DNA of 64,000 bases from Sphingomonas sp. Leaf67 (GCF_001421965.1 NZ_LMLP01000022.1:205288-269287); one strand, 5' to 3'. Shown: positions 47,595 to 57,439, counted from the stretch's first letter. Notes: generated from the letters alone by a model not told the origin. Numbers and translations: made by a program.

Positions 47595-50408
47595 ATGTTT
47601 TCGTTTTCGACGCTGCCGGCTCGCCGGTGGCGTGTCTCTGCGCTTGCCCTGTCCAGCGCTGTCACCGCCCTTGCTATCGCCGCGTTGCTGCCTGCGACCG
47701 CGCAGGCACAGGACGTGCCCGCCGCCGAACCGGCCGATCAGCAGACCGCCAGCGAATCGCTGACCGACGACATCGTCGTCAACGGCCGTCGGCAGCGCAC
47801 CGCGCTGATCGAGGAACAGTCGGCGATCGCGACGATCGACATCGTCACGACCGGCGACGTCGCCATCCATTCGCAGACCAGCATCGCCGACCTCGCCAAG
47901 ATGCTGCCCGGCGTCTCGGTCAGCCGCGATCAGGGCCGCAACCAGAGCGCGACCGGCGAAGCGCAGTTCGCGACGATCCGCGGCTTCGACACCAGCTACA
48001 ACGCCTACACCCTCGACGGCCTGCGCCTGCCGCAGACCTCGGGCAGCAACCGCGCGATCTCGCTCAACCTCTTCTCGCCCTTCGCGATCGGTGGCATCGT
48101 CGTCGACAAGACGCCGGGTGCTTCGCTCGACGCCGACGCGATCGCCGGCATCATCGACCTGCGCACTCCGACCGCGTTCGACTTCGCGCAAGGGTTCACC
48201 CGCGCCCGTGTGCTGGGGCAGGTCGCCGGCCTCGCGCTCGACCGCGAACAGGAAGCGTTCGGCGGCGCGATCGGGCTGGATACCGCGCGGCGTTTCGGCA
48301 GCGACCATCAGTTCGGCGTCTATCTGGCCGGCTATTACGAGGAACGCGGCAACGCGGCGGAATCGACCGCGGTGCAGAATGACTACAAGACCACCAGCTT
48401 CGACGTCGGCACCCCGCGCGCCAACCCGAACGCGCTGTCGGCCGATGGCGTCCAGTGGAATTTCTACAACAACAAGATCAAGCGCTATGGCGCGACCGGA
48501 TCGTTCGACGTCCGTGGCGAAGCGATCGACCTGTTCGCGCGGGTCAATTACGCGACCTATCTGAACACCAACACGATGAACCAGACGGGCCTGCGCAACG
48601 AGACGACCAGCGGCCAGTCGAGCGGCAACCCGCTGCGCACGCTGACGGGCGGCGGCACGACCCGCGCCTACAACGCGGCCGGCGTCTACACCCCGCAGGG
48701 CATCAATCCGGCAAGCTATTTCCGGACCGAGGATATCGAACAGGAACTGTTCTCGGGCCAGATCGGCGCGAAGGCGCACTGGAACGGCTTCACCGCCGCG
48801 CTCGAAGGTGCCTATGCTGATGGCCGCTTCGACCAGCCGACCCGGATCGAGGCGGCGTTCCGCGGCATCGCCTATAACGGTACCGCCACCAACACCGGTG
48901 CCGCGACCGAAGGCGTCGTCGTCGACCTGTCCGCCCCGAAATCGCCGCGTCCGGTGCTGTCGGCGGGGGCGACGCGCTATGTGTCGTCGCTCGACCGTCC
49001 GACCCAGCTCTATGTCCAGCGCGGCTACGACTATCTGACCGAAACCAAGAAGACGCTGAAGGGCAGCATCGGCTGGACCGGCGAGGCTTTCCTGTCGTCG
49101 GTCGAGGTCGGCGGCCTGTACGAGGATGCCGACCGCACCGGCCGCAGCCTCGCGCCCGACAACACCCGCTACCGCTTCCTGACCCCGTTGCAGAGCGGCA
49201 CGGTGCAGGGACCGTCGATCAACCAGTATCTGGGCTATGTCCTCAAGGACTTCCTCGACTACTATCCCGCCCGCCCGATCAAGGTGCTGTCGCGCGCGCA
49301 GCTCGACGCGCAGGTCCGCGACTATGTCGACCCGATGGTGATCGCGGCGAACACGCTCAATCAGGGCCTGCTTGACGGGAACGAACAGCGCAAGGCGATC
49401 TACGCCACGGCGACGCTGAAGCTCGGGACGCTCGAAGTGATGCCGGGCATCCGCTACGAGGATAACAGTTTTCGTGCGCGCTATTTCCTGAACGACAATG
49501 CGGTGGACGGGGCGCGCTTCGTGAATGCCGGTCGCGATTACGACCATCTCGACCCCAGCGTGCTGGCGGCATGGAAGCCCAGCGACCGGATCACGGTACG
49601 CGCCGCCGCCCGGTCGAGCTATGCCCGGCCGTCGTTCGACCTGATCGCCGGTCCGACCCGCATCACCCGCGATCCGGGCCGGGGCAACGCGATCACCGCG
49701 ATCAGCCAGCCCAATCCCGACCTGAAGCCGGTACAGGCGTGGAGCTATGACGCGGGCGTCGATTTCTACGCTGGGGTCGGCCGCTATTTCCAGCTGGCGG
49801 CCTATTACAAGGATCTGTCGAACTTCGTCGTGACCACCGCCACGCGGACGGCGGGCGAGACGATCGACGGCATCGTCTATACCCGCCCGATCAACGGCGG
49901 CGGCGGCAAGGCGAAGGGGGTCGAGGCATCGGGCCGCTTCACCGTCGGCGACATGGTCGACAGCAGCTTCCTCGGCAATTTCGGCGTGGGCGGGAACATC
50001 ACCTACCAGCAGACCGAGGCGAGCTACGTCATCCCGCTCAACGGCGTGCGCACGACCCGCACCAGCGCGCTGCCGCAGGCACCGGACCTGATCTACAATG
50101 CCGAGGTCTTCTATGCCGGTGGCGGGTTCCGCACGAACCTGTGGTACAACCATACCGGTCGCATCCTCGCGGCGGTGCAGGACAGCCAGCCCGACATCTA
50201 CGTCCAGCCGGTCGGCGAGCTGAACTTTGGCGCGGCGTACGAGGTGACCGACAATCTCGAAATCGGCATATCGGCGCGCAACCTGCTCGACCAACACACC
50301 TATTGGGCGACCGTGGGCAAGGACGAGACCTATATCTCGAACGACCGCAACGGTGGGTATCTGAAGACTGGCCGCGTGTTCCAGTTCAGCCTGACGATGA
50401 AGATGTGA
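47595..50408 (+). CDS. Large TonB-dependent receptor
   Basis: Outer-membrane receptor of 937 residues of the Xanthomonas/Caulobacter expanded type. Signal peptide (ends AQAQD), TonB-box-like DDIVVNGRRQRTALIE, a plug (SIADLAKMLPGVSVSRDQGR, ATIRGFDTSYNAYTLDGLRL, IGGIVVDKTPGASLDADAIA) and a barrel ending in an aromatic strand (GRVFQFSLTMKM). The neighbourhood suggests a carbohydrate or sugar-phosphate ligand, perhaps linked to the hexuronate genes or the following acid phosphatase; unproven. Confidence 0.9.
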   Translation: MFSFSTLPARRWRVSALALSSAVTALAIAALLPATAQAQDVPAAEPADQQTASESLTDDIVVNGRRQRTALIEEQSAIATIDIVTTGDVAIHSQTSIADLAKMLPGVSVSRDQGRNQSATGEAQFATIRGFDTSYNAYTLDGLRLPQTSGSNRAISLNLFSPFAIGGIVVDKTPGASLDADAIAGIIDLRTPTAFDFAQGFTRARVLGQVAGLALDREQEAFGGAIGLDTARRFGSDHQFGVYLAGYYEERGNAAESTAVQNDYKTTSFDVGTPRANPNALSADGVQWNFYNNKIKRYGATGSFDVRGEAIDLFARVNYATYLNTNTMNQTGLRNETTSGQSSGNPLRTLTGGGTTRAYNAAGVYTPQGINPASYFRTEDIEQELFSGQIGAKAHWNGFTAALEGAYADGRFDQPTRIEAAFRGIAYNGTATNTGAATEGVVVDLSAPKSPRPVLSAGATRYVSSLDRPTQLYVQRGYDYLTETKKTLKGSIGWTGEAFLSSVEVGGLYEDADRTGRSLAPDNTRYRFLTPLQSGTVQGPSINQYLGYVLKDFLDYYPARPIKVLSRAQLDAQVRDYVDPMVIAANTLNQGLLDGNEQRKAIYATATLKLGTLEVMPGIRYEDNSFRARYFLNDNAVDGARFVNAGRDYDHLDPSVLAAWKPSDRITVRAAARSSYARPSFDLIAGPTRITRDPGRGNAITAISQPNPDLKPVQAWSYDAGVDFYAGVGRYFQLAAYYKDLSNFVVTTATRTAGETIDGIVYTRPINGGGGKAKGVEASGRFTVGDMVDSSFLGNFGVGGNITYQQTEASYVIPLNGVRTTRTSALPQAPDLIYNAEVFYAGGGFRTNLWYNHTGRILAAVQDSQPDIYVQPVGELNFGAAYEVTDNLEIGISARNLLDQHTYWATVGKDETYISNDRNGGYLKTGRVFQFSLTMKM

Positions 50409-50455
50409 GCGGGCGGGCGGGGTGGACATCGACGCCGGTCACCCCGCTTCCCCCT

Positions 50456-50552
50456 TCGTCATCCCGGCGCAGGCCGGGATCCAAGGTTCCGCGAACGCCG
50501 ACACCGGGGAATATGCGGCACGATGGATCCCGGCCTGCGCCGGGATGACGAC
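50456..50552. repeat. REP-like palindrome between TonB receptor and phosphatase
   Basis: Arms CGTCATCCCGGCGCAGGCCG then GGATCCA, and GGATCCCGGCCTGCGCCGGG then ATGACG, around about 45 bases. Same unit as at 10192-10345. Confidence 0.85.
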
Positions 50553-50576
50553 GTTTACGTGACAGAAGGACCGACC

Positions 50577-51740
50577 ATGCGCCCCATCCTGTTCCTTGCC
50601 GCCGCGCTCGCCTTCGCGCCTCCCGCCGCCGCCCGCGACACGCTCGACCGCGTCGTCGTGCTGATGCGCCACGGCGTCCGCGCCCCGATCGTCGGCGAAG
50701 CACCGGCCGACACCAAGGTCGCCGGCGAGTGGCCCGCATGGCCGGTCGCGCCGGAATTCCTCACCCCCCACGGCGCGGCGGCGATCGCGCACCTCGCCCG
50801 CTACGACCGCCGCTGGCTGTCCGCCACGGCCTGCCCGGCTCCCGGCAGCGTCCGCATCCGGACCAACACCGCCGAACGCACCATCGCCACCGGCCGCGCC
50901 TATGCCGACGCGCTCGCCCCCGGTTGCACGCTGCCGGTCGATCACAATCCGGCCGGACGGATCGACCCGCTGTTCGAACCGCTCCGCGCCGGCGCGACCG
51001 CGTTCGATGCGGACAAGGCGGTGGCGGCGATCACCGCCTATACCGGGGGCGTCGACGCGCTGACCGCCCGTCATGCCGATGCGATCCGCGCCCTTGATCG
51101 CGTGCTGGGTTGCGGCCTGCCCGCCGGCTGCTCGACGCCGGGACCGGCGACGCTGAACCCGAGCCGTGACGGACGCGGTATCGACTTTACCGGGCCGATC
51201 CGCGCGACGTCGGGCACCGCGCAGGTGATCCTGCTGCAATATGCCGAGGGGATGCCGATGGCGAAGGTCGGCTTCGGTCGCGCCGATGCCGCGACGATCC
51301 GCCGGATCGGCACGCTCCACGCCGCGCTGTTCGACGTCTTCACCCGCTCGCCCTACATGGCCGCGCACCAGGCGGGACCGGTCGGCGCGCACATGCTCGC
51401 CACCCTGACCGCCGCCAAGGCACCGCGTCTCGAAATGCTGGTCGGCCATGACACCAACGTCACCGCGCTCGGCGCGGCGCTCGGCGTCGATCTCGACGCG
51501 CCGGGTTTCGCGCGGGGCGACGTCGCCCCCGGCGGCGCGCTGGTGTTGAAGCGGTGGCGTGGGCGCAAGGGGCCGTATGTCACCGTCTCCTACCGCGCGC
51601 AGCCGCTGGAGGCGATCCGGTCGGGCGCGGCGACGGTGGTCGAAACCCCGCTCGCAATTCCCGGCTGCAGCGTCCGCTGCCCGATCGACCGGTTCGACGA
51701 ACTGCTGCGCGCAAGGCTCGCCTCGGTCGTGGCGGGGTGA
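50577..51740 (+). CDS. Periplasmic histidine acid phosphatase (phytase-like)
   Basis: Exported phosphatase of 387 residues with a signal peptide (ends AAAR). The active site is VVLMRHGVRAPIVG (RHGxRxP, about residues 31-37) and the late proton donor motif is LVGHDTNVTALG (HD, near residue 290). AppA/Agp family: acid glucose-1-phosphatase or phytase. It lies 168 bases after the TonB receptor on the same strand, suggesting release of phosphate or sugar from a substrate imported or captured at the surface. Confidence 0.9.
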   Translation: MRPILFLAAALAFAPPAAARDTLDRVVVLMRHGVRAPIVGEAPADTKVAGEWPAWPVAPEFLTPHGAAAIAHLARYDRRWLSATACPAPGSVRIRTNTAERTIATGRAYADALAPGCTLPVDHNPAGRIDPLFEPLRAGATAFDADKAVAAITAYTGGVDALTARHADAIRALDRVLGCGLPAGCSTPGPATLNPSRDGRGIDFTGPIRATSGTAQVILLQYAEGMPMAKVGFGRADAATIRRIGTLHAALFDVFTRSPYMAAHQAGPVGAHMLATLTAAKAPRLEMLVGHDTNVTALGAALGVDLDAPGFARGDVAPGGALVLKRWRGRKGPYVTVSYRAQPLEAIRSGAATVVETPLAIPGCSVRCPIDRFDELLRARLASVVAG

Positions 51741-51753
51741 TAGCATCGGCGGC

Positions 51754-52278
51754 ATGCCTTGCTACGCGCTCGCCGATGCCGTCCCCGATCTGAGCCCCGA
51801 CTGCTGGGTCGCGCCGTCCGCCGATGTGATCGGCGCGGTGCGGCTGGCGGCGGGGGCCAGCATCTGGTTCGGCGCGGTGGTGCGTGCCGACAATGGTGCG
51901 ATCGTCATCGGTGACCGCAGCAACGTACAGGATGGCGCGGTCCTGCACAGCGACCCGCACGCGCCGCTGACGCTGGGGCAGGACTGCACGATCGGCCACC
52001 GCGCGGTACTGCACGGCTGTACCATCGGCGACCGCGTCCTGATCGGCATGGGCGCGACGGTGCTGAACCATGCGGTGATCGCCGACGACTGCGTGGTCGG
52101 AGCCTGCGCGCTGGTGACCGAGGGCAAGACCTTCCCTCCGAAAAGCCTGATCGTCGGTGCCCCCGCGCGGGCGGTCCGGACGCTGACCGACGAACAGCTC
52201 GCCGGGCTGAAAGCGTCGGCGGCGGGGTATGTCGAGAAGGCGCGGCGGTATCGCACCGATCTGCGTCCGATCGCATGA
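51754..52278 (+). CDS. Gamma carbonic anhydrase-like hexapeptide protein
   Basis: A 174-residue left-handed beta-helix protein with metal ligand pattern: RADNGAIVIGDRSNVQDGAV, HSDP, CTIGHRAVLHGCTIGDRVLI then GMGATVLNHAV. Members of this family (YrdA/PaaY-type) bind zinc or iron; carbonic anhydrase activity varies. It starts 14 bases after the acid phosphatase stop. Confidence 0.9.
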   Translation: MPCYALADAVPDLSPDCWVAPSADVIGAVRLAAGASIWFGAVVRADNGAIVIGDRSNVQDGAVLHSDPHAPLTLGQDCTIGHRAVLHGCTIGDRVLIGMGATVLNHAVIADDCVVGACALVTEGKTFPPKSLIVGAPARAVRTLTDEQLAGLKASAAGYVEKARRYRTDLRPIA

Positions 52279-52565
52279 AGTCCGGCACGGTCCATATCGT
52301 CCCCGACGATCTCGCCACCGCGCTGACCGCCGACGCATCGATCGAGCCGCTATGGGATGCGCTGACCCCGCTCGGCCGCAACGAGTTTCTGTGCTGGATC
52401 AAGGATGCGAAGCAACCCGCCACCCGCCAGCGTCGCATCGCCCGCACCATCGCCGAACTGGTCGACGGCAAGAAGCGCCCCTGTTGCTGGCCCGGCTGCA
52501 TCCACCGCACCGACAAGGCTCCCGGCCGCTGGCAACAGGCGGTGCTGATCGACGGGAAGGCGTGA
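52275..52565 (+). CDS. YdeI/OmpD-associated-like protein
   Basis: A 96-residue protein matching the C-terminal part of YdeI-type proteins (PLWDALTPLGRNEFLCWIKD then AKQPATRQRRIARTIAELVDG). Proteins of this group have been linked to envelope stress or bacteriocin protection; the role here is unknown. It overlaps the carbonic anhydrase-like gene by four bases. Confidence 0.78.
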   Translation: MKSGTVHIVPDDLATALTADASIEPLWDALTPLGRNEFLCWIKDAKQPATRQRRIARTIAELVDGKKRPCCWPGCIHRTDKAPGRWQQAVLIDGKA

Positions 52566-52635
52566 AGCAGCCACCACGTTAGTCCCAGGCTTGATCGAAC
52601 CGCATGCGAACGCCGTGCGCTCGACCCCAAGGCCG

Positions 52636-52727
52636 CCGTACCCCCACGTAGGCGGGGGTCCAGAGCCAAGCAAAACAACCGCTTGCGACCGGGGGCCCTG
52701 GACCCCCGCCTGCGCGGGGGTACGGTG
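52636..52727. repeat. REP-like palindrome at a convergent gene end
   Basis: Arms GTACCCCCACGTAGGCGGGG then GTCCAGAG, and CTGGACCCCCGCCTGCGCGG then GGGTAC, in the space between convergent genes. A relative of the units near 10192 and 50456. Confidence 0.75.
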
Positions 52728-52801
52728 GATTTTCGGTGAGCATGCTCGCTCAGGTCTCGGCTCGATCCGGGGCAACGAACGGCGCAGTGGTCGCGCGCTC
52801 C

Positions 52802-54313
52802 CTACAGCGTAACCCCCGACTTCCAGATCCCGATCGCGCGTTCCTCGTTCACCTCGTTACGCGCCGGCTCGCCCGAAGCGACCGCGACGATCCGCGCCAG
52901 CAGCGCATCCGCCGCCGTGTCCTGCCCGTCGTCCAGCACGATGCTGGCATCGAAGTCGATCCAGCCCGCCTTGCGCGTCGCCAGATCGCGATTGGTTGCG
53001 ATCTTCATGGTCGGTACCGGGCTGCCGAGGGGCGTGCCCCGTCCGGTCGAAAACAGCGTGATCGTCGCCCCCGCCGCCGCCAGCGCGGTAGTCGACACCG
53101 CGTCGTTGCCTGGCCCGTCGACCACCGACAGTCCGGGCGTACGCACCGGTTCGCCATAATCGAGCACGTCGCAAACCGTAGCAAGGCCACCCTTCTGCAC
53201 CGCGCCCAGCGACTTTTCCTCCAGCGTGGTGATCCCGCCCGCGATATTACCAGGGCTTGGGTTCTCCGACACCGGCTCGCCATGGTCGAGGAAATAGCGT
53301 TTGAAGCGGTTGGTCACCTCGACCAGCCGGTCGAAGACGCCCTCGTCGGCACAGCGCGCCATCAGCAATCGCTCGGCACCGAAGATCTCCGGGATTTCGG
53401 TCATCAGCACCGTGCCGCCCGCCGCCGCGACCCGGTCGGTCATCCGCCCGATCAGCGGATTGGCGGTCAGTCCCGACATCGAATCCGATCCCCCGCACTT
53501 CACCCCCAGCCGCAGCGCCGACAGCGGCACCGCCTGCCGCTTCGCTTCCGCCGCCTCGGCCAGTTCGTCGACCGCCGCCATCGCTTCGGCGAATTCATCG
53601 GCGCTCGCCTGCGCCCGCACTGTCCGCACCCGCGCCAGTACGTCCGCCGGCAACCGCGCCAGCATCGCATCCAGCTGGTTCGATTCGCAGCCAAGGCCCA
53701 ACAGCACCACGCCCCCGGCATTGGGATTGCACGCCAGCGCGGCGAGAATCGCTCCCGTGCGGTTCAGGTCGTCACCCAGCTGCGAACAGCCGAACGGATG
53801 GTTGAACGCATGGACTCCGTCGATCCGTCCGGCATGGCGTGGGGATGCCTGCGCAGCGATCCGCTCGCCCAGCCGCCCGACACAGCCGACCGTCGGCAGC
53901 ACCCAGATTTCGTTGCGCGTCGCCACGCTGCCATCGGCGCGGACATAGCCGGCAAAGCCCGGCTCGACGCGCGGCTCGGGGGCGGGTGGAAGGGCAGGGG
54001 CGTAGCGATACGCATCCTCGCCGACCAGCGCGGTCGCGACATTATGGACATGAACATGCTCGCCCGCCGCGATGGGTGAGCGGGCGAACCCGATCGGGCT
54101 GCGATAGCGCCGCACCGGCGCACCGGCCGCAACGGCGCGCACCGCGATCTTGTGCCCGACCGCTATGTCGACGCGTGCCACGACACGCTCGTCATCGACC
54201 GCCACCACGTCCCCCGCCGCAACGGGATCGAGCAACAGGGCGACATCGTCGTCGCGATCGACGCGCACGGCACGGGCGGGGGAAACATCGAGCATTACAC
54301 GGAAATAGGCCAT
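52802..54313 (-). CDS. uxaA: Altronate dehydratase (UxaA family)
   Basis: Dehydrates D-altronate to 2-keto-3-deoxygluconate in galacturonate catabolism. An N-terminal SAF-type domain (residues to about 100, with DVVAVDDERVVARVDIAVGH) and the UxaA core: WVLPTVGCVGRLGERIAAQA, HPFGCSQLGDDLNRTGAILA, LGLGCESNQLD, GVKCGGSDSMSGLTANPLIG and ENPSPGNIAGGITTLEEKSL. 503 residues from ATG 54313; the ATG at 54295 (MLDVSPARAV) is an equally good start. Divergent from uxaC. Confidence 0.92.
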   Translation of the reverse strand: MAYFRVMLDVSPARAVRVDRDDDVALLLDPVAAGDVVAVDDERVVARVDIAVGHKIAVRAVAAGAPVRRYRSPIGFARSPIAAGEHVHVHNVATALVGEDAYRYAPALPPAPEPRVEPGFAGYVRADGSVATRNEIWVLPTVGCVGRLGERIAAQASPRHAGRIDGVHAFNHPFGCSQLGDDLNRTGAILAALACNPNAGGVVLLGLGCESNQLDAMLARLPADVLARVRTVRAQASADEFAEAMAAVDELAEAAEAKRQAVPLSALRLGVKCGGSDSMSGLTANPLIGRMTDRVAAAGGTVLMTEIPEIFGAERLLMARCADEGVFDRLVEVTNRFKRYFLDHGEPVSENPSPGNIAGGITTLEEKSLGAVQKGGLATVCDVLDYGEPVRTPGLSVVDGPGNDAVSTTALAAAGATITLFSTGRGTPLGSPVPTMKIATNRDLATRKAGWIDFDASIVLDDGQDTAADALLARIVAVASGEPARNEVNEERAIGIWKSGVTL

Positions 54314-54363
54314 TGCCACCGCTGGCACAATCCACGAAAGGACCGGGCAAAGGAGAACCGCGC

Positions 54364-55773
54364 ATGGCCGCCCTGCTGCTGAACCCCGATCGCCTGTTCC
54401 CGGCCGATCCGACGACGCGCGGCATCGCCCGCACTCTGTATGCCGCCGTCCGCGACCTGCCGATCGTCAGCCCGCACGGTCATACCGATCCGGCATGGTT
54501 CGCGACCAACCGGCCATGGACGAACGCGACCGAGCTGTTGCTGTCGCCCGATCACTATATCTTCCGTATGCTCTACAGCCAGGGCATCGCGCTCGACGAC
54601 CTCGCCGTGCCGCGCCGTGACGGCACCATCGTCGCCGACCCGCGCAAGGCATGGGGGCTGTTCGCCGCCAACCAGCATCTGTTCCGCGGCACCCCGTCGC
54701 GCCTGTGGCTCGACCATGTGTTCGGCGCGGTGTTCGGGTTCGAGGAGGCGCTGACCGCCGCCAACGCCGATACCTATTATGACCGGATCGGCGAATTGCT
54801 GGCGACCGACGCCTATCGCCCGCGCGCACTGTTCGACCGCTTCGGCATCGAACTGATCGCCACCACCGAAGGGGCCGACGACCCGCTCGACCATCACCGC
54901 GCGATCCGCGCCAGCGGCTGGAGCGGGCGCGTCGTCACCGCCTATCGCCCCGATGCGGTGATCGACTGCGAACACGAAGCCTTCCGCCCGGCGCTCGCCA
55001 AATTCGCCGAACTTACGGGGGAGGACGTCCATGACTGGACCGGTTACCTGAACGCCCACCGCAAGCGTCGGCAGGACTTCATCGCCGCCGGTGCCACGTC
55101 GAGCGATCATGGCCACCCGACCGCGCGCACCGCCAACCTCTCGCCCGCCGAGGCGGAGGCGCTGTTCGCCAAGATCATCGCCGGCACCGCCGACGCCGCC
55201 GATGCCGAGTTGTTCCGTGCGCAGATGCTGACCGAAATGGCGCGCATGTCGATCGACGACGGGCTGGTCATGCAGATCCACCCCGGGTCGTTCCGCAATC
55301 ATAATCGCGGGCTGTTCGAAGCCTATGGCCGCGACAAGGGTGCCGACATCCCGACCCGCACCGATTATGTCGCGGCGTTGAAGCCGCTGCTCGACGTGGT
55401 CGGCACCTCGACCGAACTGACCATCATCCTCTTCACGCTCGACGAATCGACCTATGCCCGCGAACTCGCCCCGTTGGCCGGCCATTATCCGTGCCTGAAG
55501 CTCGGCCCCGCATGGTGGTTCCATGATTCGCCGGAGGGGATGCGCCGCTTCCGCGAGATGACGACCGAGACCGCCGGCTTCTACAACACCGTCGGCTTCA
55601 ACGACGATACCCGCGCCTTCCTGTCGATCCCGGCGCGCCACGACGTCGCCCGCCGCGTCGACTGCGGCTTCCTCGCCCGGCTGGTCGCCGAACACCGGCT
55701 GGACGAGGGCGAAGCGCATGAGGTCGCGCACGACCTGACCTATAGCCTCGTGAAGAAGGCGTACAAGCTGTGA
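54364..55773 (+). CDS. uxaC: Glucuronate isomerase
   Basis: Isomerises D-glucuronate to D-fructuronate and galacturonate to tagaturonate. Amidohydrolase-like: IVSPHGHTDPAWFA near residue 38, TTEGADDPLDHHRAI, MQIHPGSFRNHN and a C-terminal LKLGPAWWFHDSPEGMRRFR. 469 residues. First gene of a two-gene unit with the uxuB-like gene, which starts with overlap GTGA. Confidence 0.95.
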   Translation: MAALLLNPDRLFPADPTTRGIARTLYAAVRDLPIVSPHGHTDPAWFATNRPWTNATELLLSPDHYIFRMLYSQGIALDDLAVPRRDGTIVADPRKAWGLFAANQHLFRGTPSRLWLDHVFGAVFGFEEALTAANADTYYDRIGELLATDAYRPRALFDRFGIELIATTEGADDPLDHHRAIRASGWSGRVVTAYRPDAVIDCEHEAFRPALAKFAELTGEDVHDWTGYLNAHRKRRQDFIAAGATSSDHGHPTARTANLSPAEAEALFAKIIAGTADAADAELFRAQMLTEMARMSIDDGLVMQIHPGSFRNHNRGLFEAYGRDKGADIPTRTDYVAALKPLLDVVGTSTELTIILFTLDESTYARELAPLAGHYPCLKLGPAWWFHDSPEGMRRFREMTTETAGFYNTVGFNDDTRAFLSIPARHDVARRVDCGFLARLVAEHRLDEGEAHEVAHDLTYSLVKKAYKL

Positions 55774-57185
55774 AGCTGTCCAACGCGACCCTGAACGACC
55801 TGCCCGCCACGGTCGCCCGCCCGACGTACGACCGCACCACGCTCACCGCCGGCATCGTCCATATCGGCCCCGGCGCGTTCCACCGCGCGCATCAGGCGGC
55901 CTATGTCGACAGCATCCTCGGCGCAGACCCGCGCTGGGCGATCAGTGCGGTCGCACTCAATTCGACCGGGGTCGCCGATGCGCTCGGGCCACAGGACGGC
56001 CTCTATACGCTGGCGCTGCTCGACCGCGAGACCAGCCATCGTGTTATCGGATCGATCACCGAATTGCTGACCGCGCACCGCCGCGACGCGGTGCTGTCGC
56101 GTATCGCCGCGCCGACCACCCGGCTGGTGACGACCACGGTCACCGAAAAGGGCTATCACCTCGACGGCACTGGCGCGCTCGACGTCGACCATCCGGCGAT
56201 CGTCCGCGAACTGACCGGGGCCGAACCGTCGACGCTGTCGGGCTGGCTGGTCGCCGGCCTCGCCGCGCGCCGGGCGGCCGGGGGCGGGACGATCACGCTG
56301 ATGTCGTGCGACAATCTGGTGGACAACGGCCACCGCTTCCGCCGCTCGGTCCGCGATCTCGCCGCCGCGCGCGATCCCGATCTGGCGATGTGGATCGACG
56401 ATCACGTCCGCTTCCCCTCGACGATGGTCGATTCGATTACGCCCGCGACCGACGACACGCTGCGCGCATCGATCCGCACCGCCACGGGCCTCGACGATGC
56501 GTGGCCGATCCAGCGCGAAGGCTTCGCGCAATGGGTGATCGAGGATGATTTCGCCGGCGACCGCCCGCCGTTCGACGCCGCCGGGGTACAGTTCACCCGC
56601 GACGTGCGCGGCTTCGAAAACGCCAAGCTGCGGCTTTTGAACGGCGCACATTCGACGCTCGCCTATGTCGGGCTGCTGATGGGCCTCACGACCGTCCGCG
56701 ACGCGATGGCGACCCCGCCGCTCGCGGCCTTCGCCGAACGGCTGATGCGGCACGATATCGCGCCGTCGATCCAGCCGCCCGCCGAAATGGACCTGTCGGC
56801 CTATATCGACGCGGTGCTGGCGCGCTTCGCCAACCCGGCGATCGCCCACCAACTGGCGCAGATCGCATGGGACGGCTCGCAAAAGCTGCCCTATCGCCTG
56901 TGCGACACGATCCGCGACGCGCGCGCGGCGGGGCGGTCGGTCGATCGGCTGGCGGTGCCGATCGCGGCGTGGTTCCGCTTCCTCGAACTGCGTAAAGATA
57001 GCGGCGAGAAGCTGGTCGATCCCCGCGCCGAAGCATTGCTGGCGCGGGCAGGGGAGCCGGCGGCGTTGCTGGCGATGCGCGATGTGTTCGGCGATCTCGG
57101 CGAGGATGTGGTGTTCGTCGCGGCGGTTGAGCGAGCCTATGCAGCGCTGGCGCCGGGTGCCGATCTGGCGGCGGCGTTGGTCTGA
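55770..57185 (+). CDS. uxuB: Mannitol dehydrogenase family protein, probable fructuronate reductase
   Basis: NAD-dependent reductase of 471 residues: IVHIGPGAFHRAHQAAYVDS (cofactor motif), TVTEKGYH, LMSCDNLVDNGHRFRRSV, KLRLLNGAHSTLAYVGLLMG and the C-terminal helical domain. In this context it most likely reduces D-fructuronate to D-mannonate, completing uronate entry with UxaC; tagaturonate reductase is an alternative. GTG start at 55770 overlaps the uxaC TGA. Confidence 0.88.
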   Translation: MKLSNATLNDLPATVARPTYDRTTLTAGIVHIGPGAFHRAHQAAYVDSILGADPRWAISAVALNSTGVADALGPQDGLYTLALLDRETSHRVIGSITELLTAHRRDAVLSRIAAPTTRLVTTTVTEKGYHLDGTGALDVDHPAIVRELTGAEPSTLSGWLVAGLAARRAAGGGTITLMSCDNLVDNGHRFRRSVRDLAAARDPDLAMWIDDHVRFPSTMVDSITPATDDTLRASIRTATGLDDAWPIQREGFAQWVIEDDFAGDRPPFDAAGVQFTRDVRGFENAKLRLLNGAHSTLAYVGLLMGLTTVRDAMATPPLAAFAERLMRHDIAPSIQPPAEMDLSAYIDAVLARFANPAIAHQLAQIAWDGSQKLPYRLCDTIRDARAAGRSVDRLAVPIAAWFRFLELRKDSGEKLVDPRAEALLARAGEPAALLAMRDVFGDLGEDVVFVAAVERAYAALAPGADLAAALV

Positions 57186-57194
57186 CCGGGTAAA

Positions 57195-57434
57195 TTGGTT
57201 CACGCGAAGGCGCGAAGCTCGCGAAGAAAAGAAGGTAGATCGTCGCGCAGAGGCGCAAAGGGATTTCGCTCCGGACGATCGGCTCGCGATCGGGAGATAA
57301 TAGCGCGCTTTGCAGCGTATGCTGAAGCCGCTGACGCGCAGGGACGCTGCGTCCAGCGGAACCCGCCGCGTCTCCACGTCTCTGCGCGGGAATCTACCTT
57401 CTTCTTCGCGTCATCGCGCCTTCGCGTGAACCCA
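57195..57434. repeat. Long inverted repeat, copy 4 (nested)
   Basis: Outer arms TTGGTTCACGCGAAGGCGCG then AAGCTCGCGAAG, and CTTCGCGTCATCGCGCCTTC then GCGTGAACC; inner arms GCGCAGAGGCGCAAAG and GTCTCTGCGCGGG, less well conserved. It fills the convergent gap between the uxuB-like gene and ogt. Confidence 0.85.
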
Positions 57435-57439
57435 ATCCC

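Noticed and set aside
47523..50429. 968-codon minus-strand ORF opposite the TonB receptor
   Set aside because: Composition is the usual antisense pattern (Arg, Val, Asp, Ala) and it covers the receptor and its promoter region. The plus-strand receptor has signal peptide, plug and barrel motifs.
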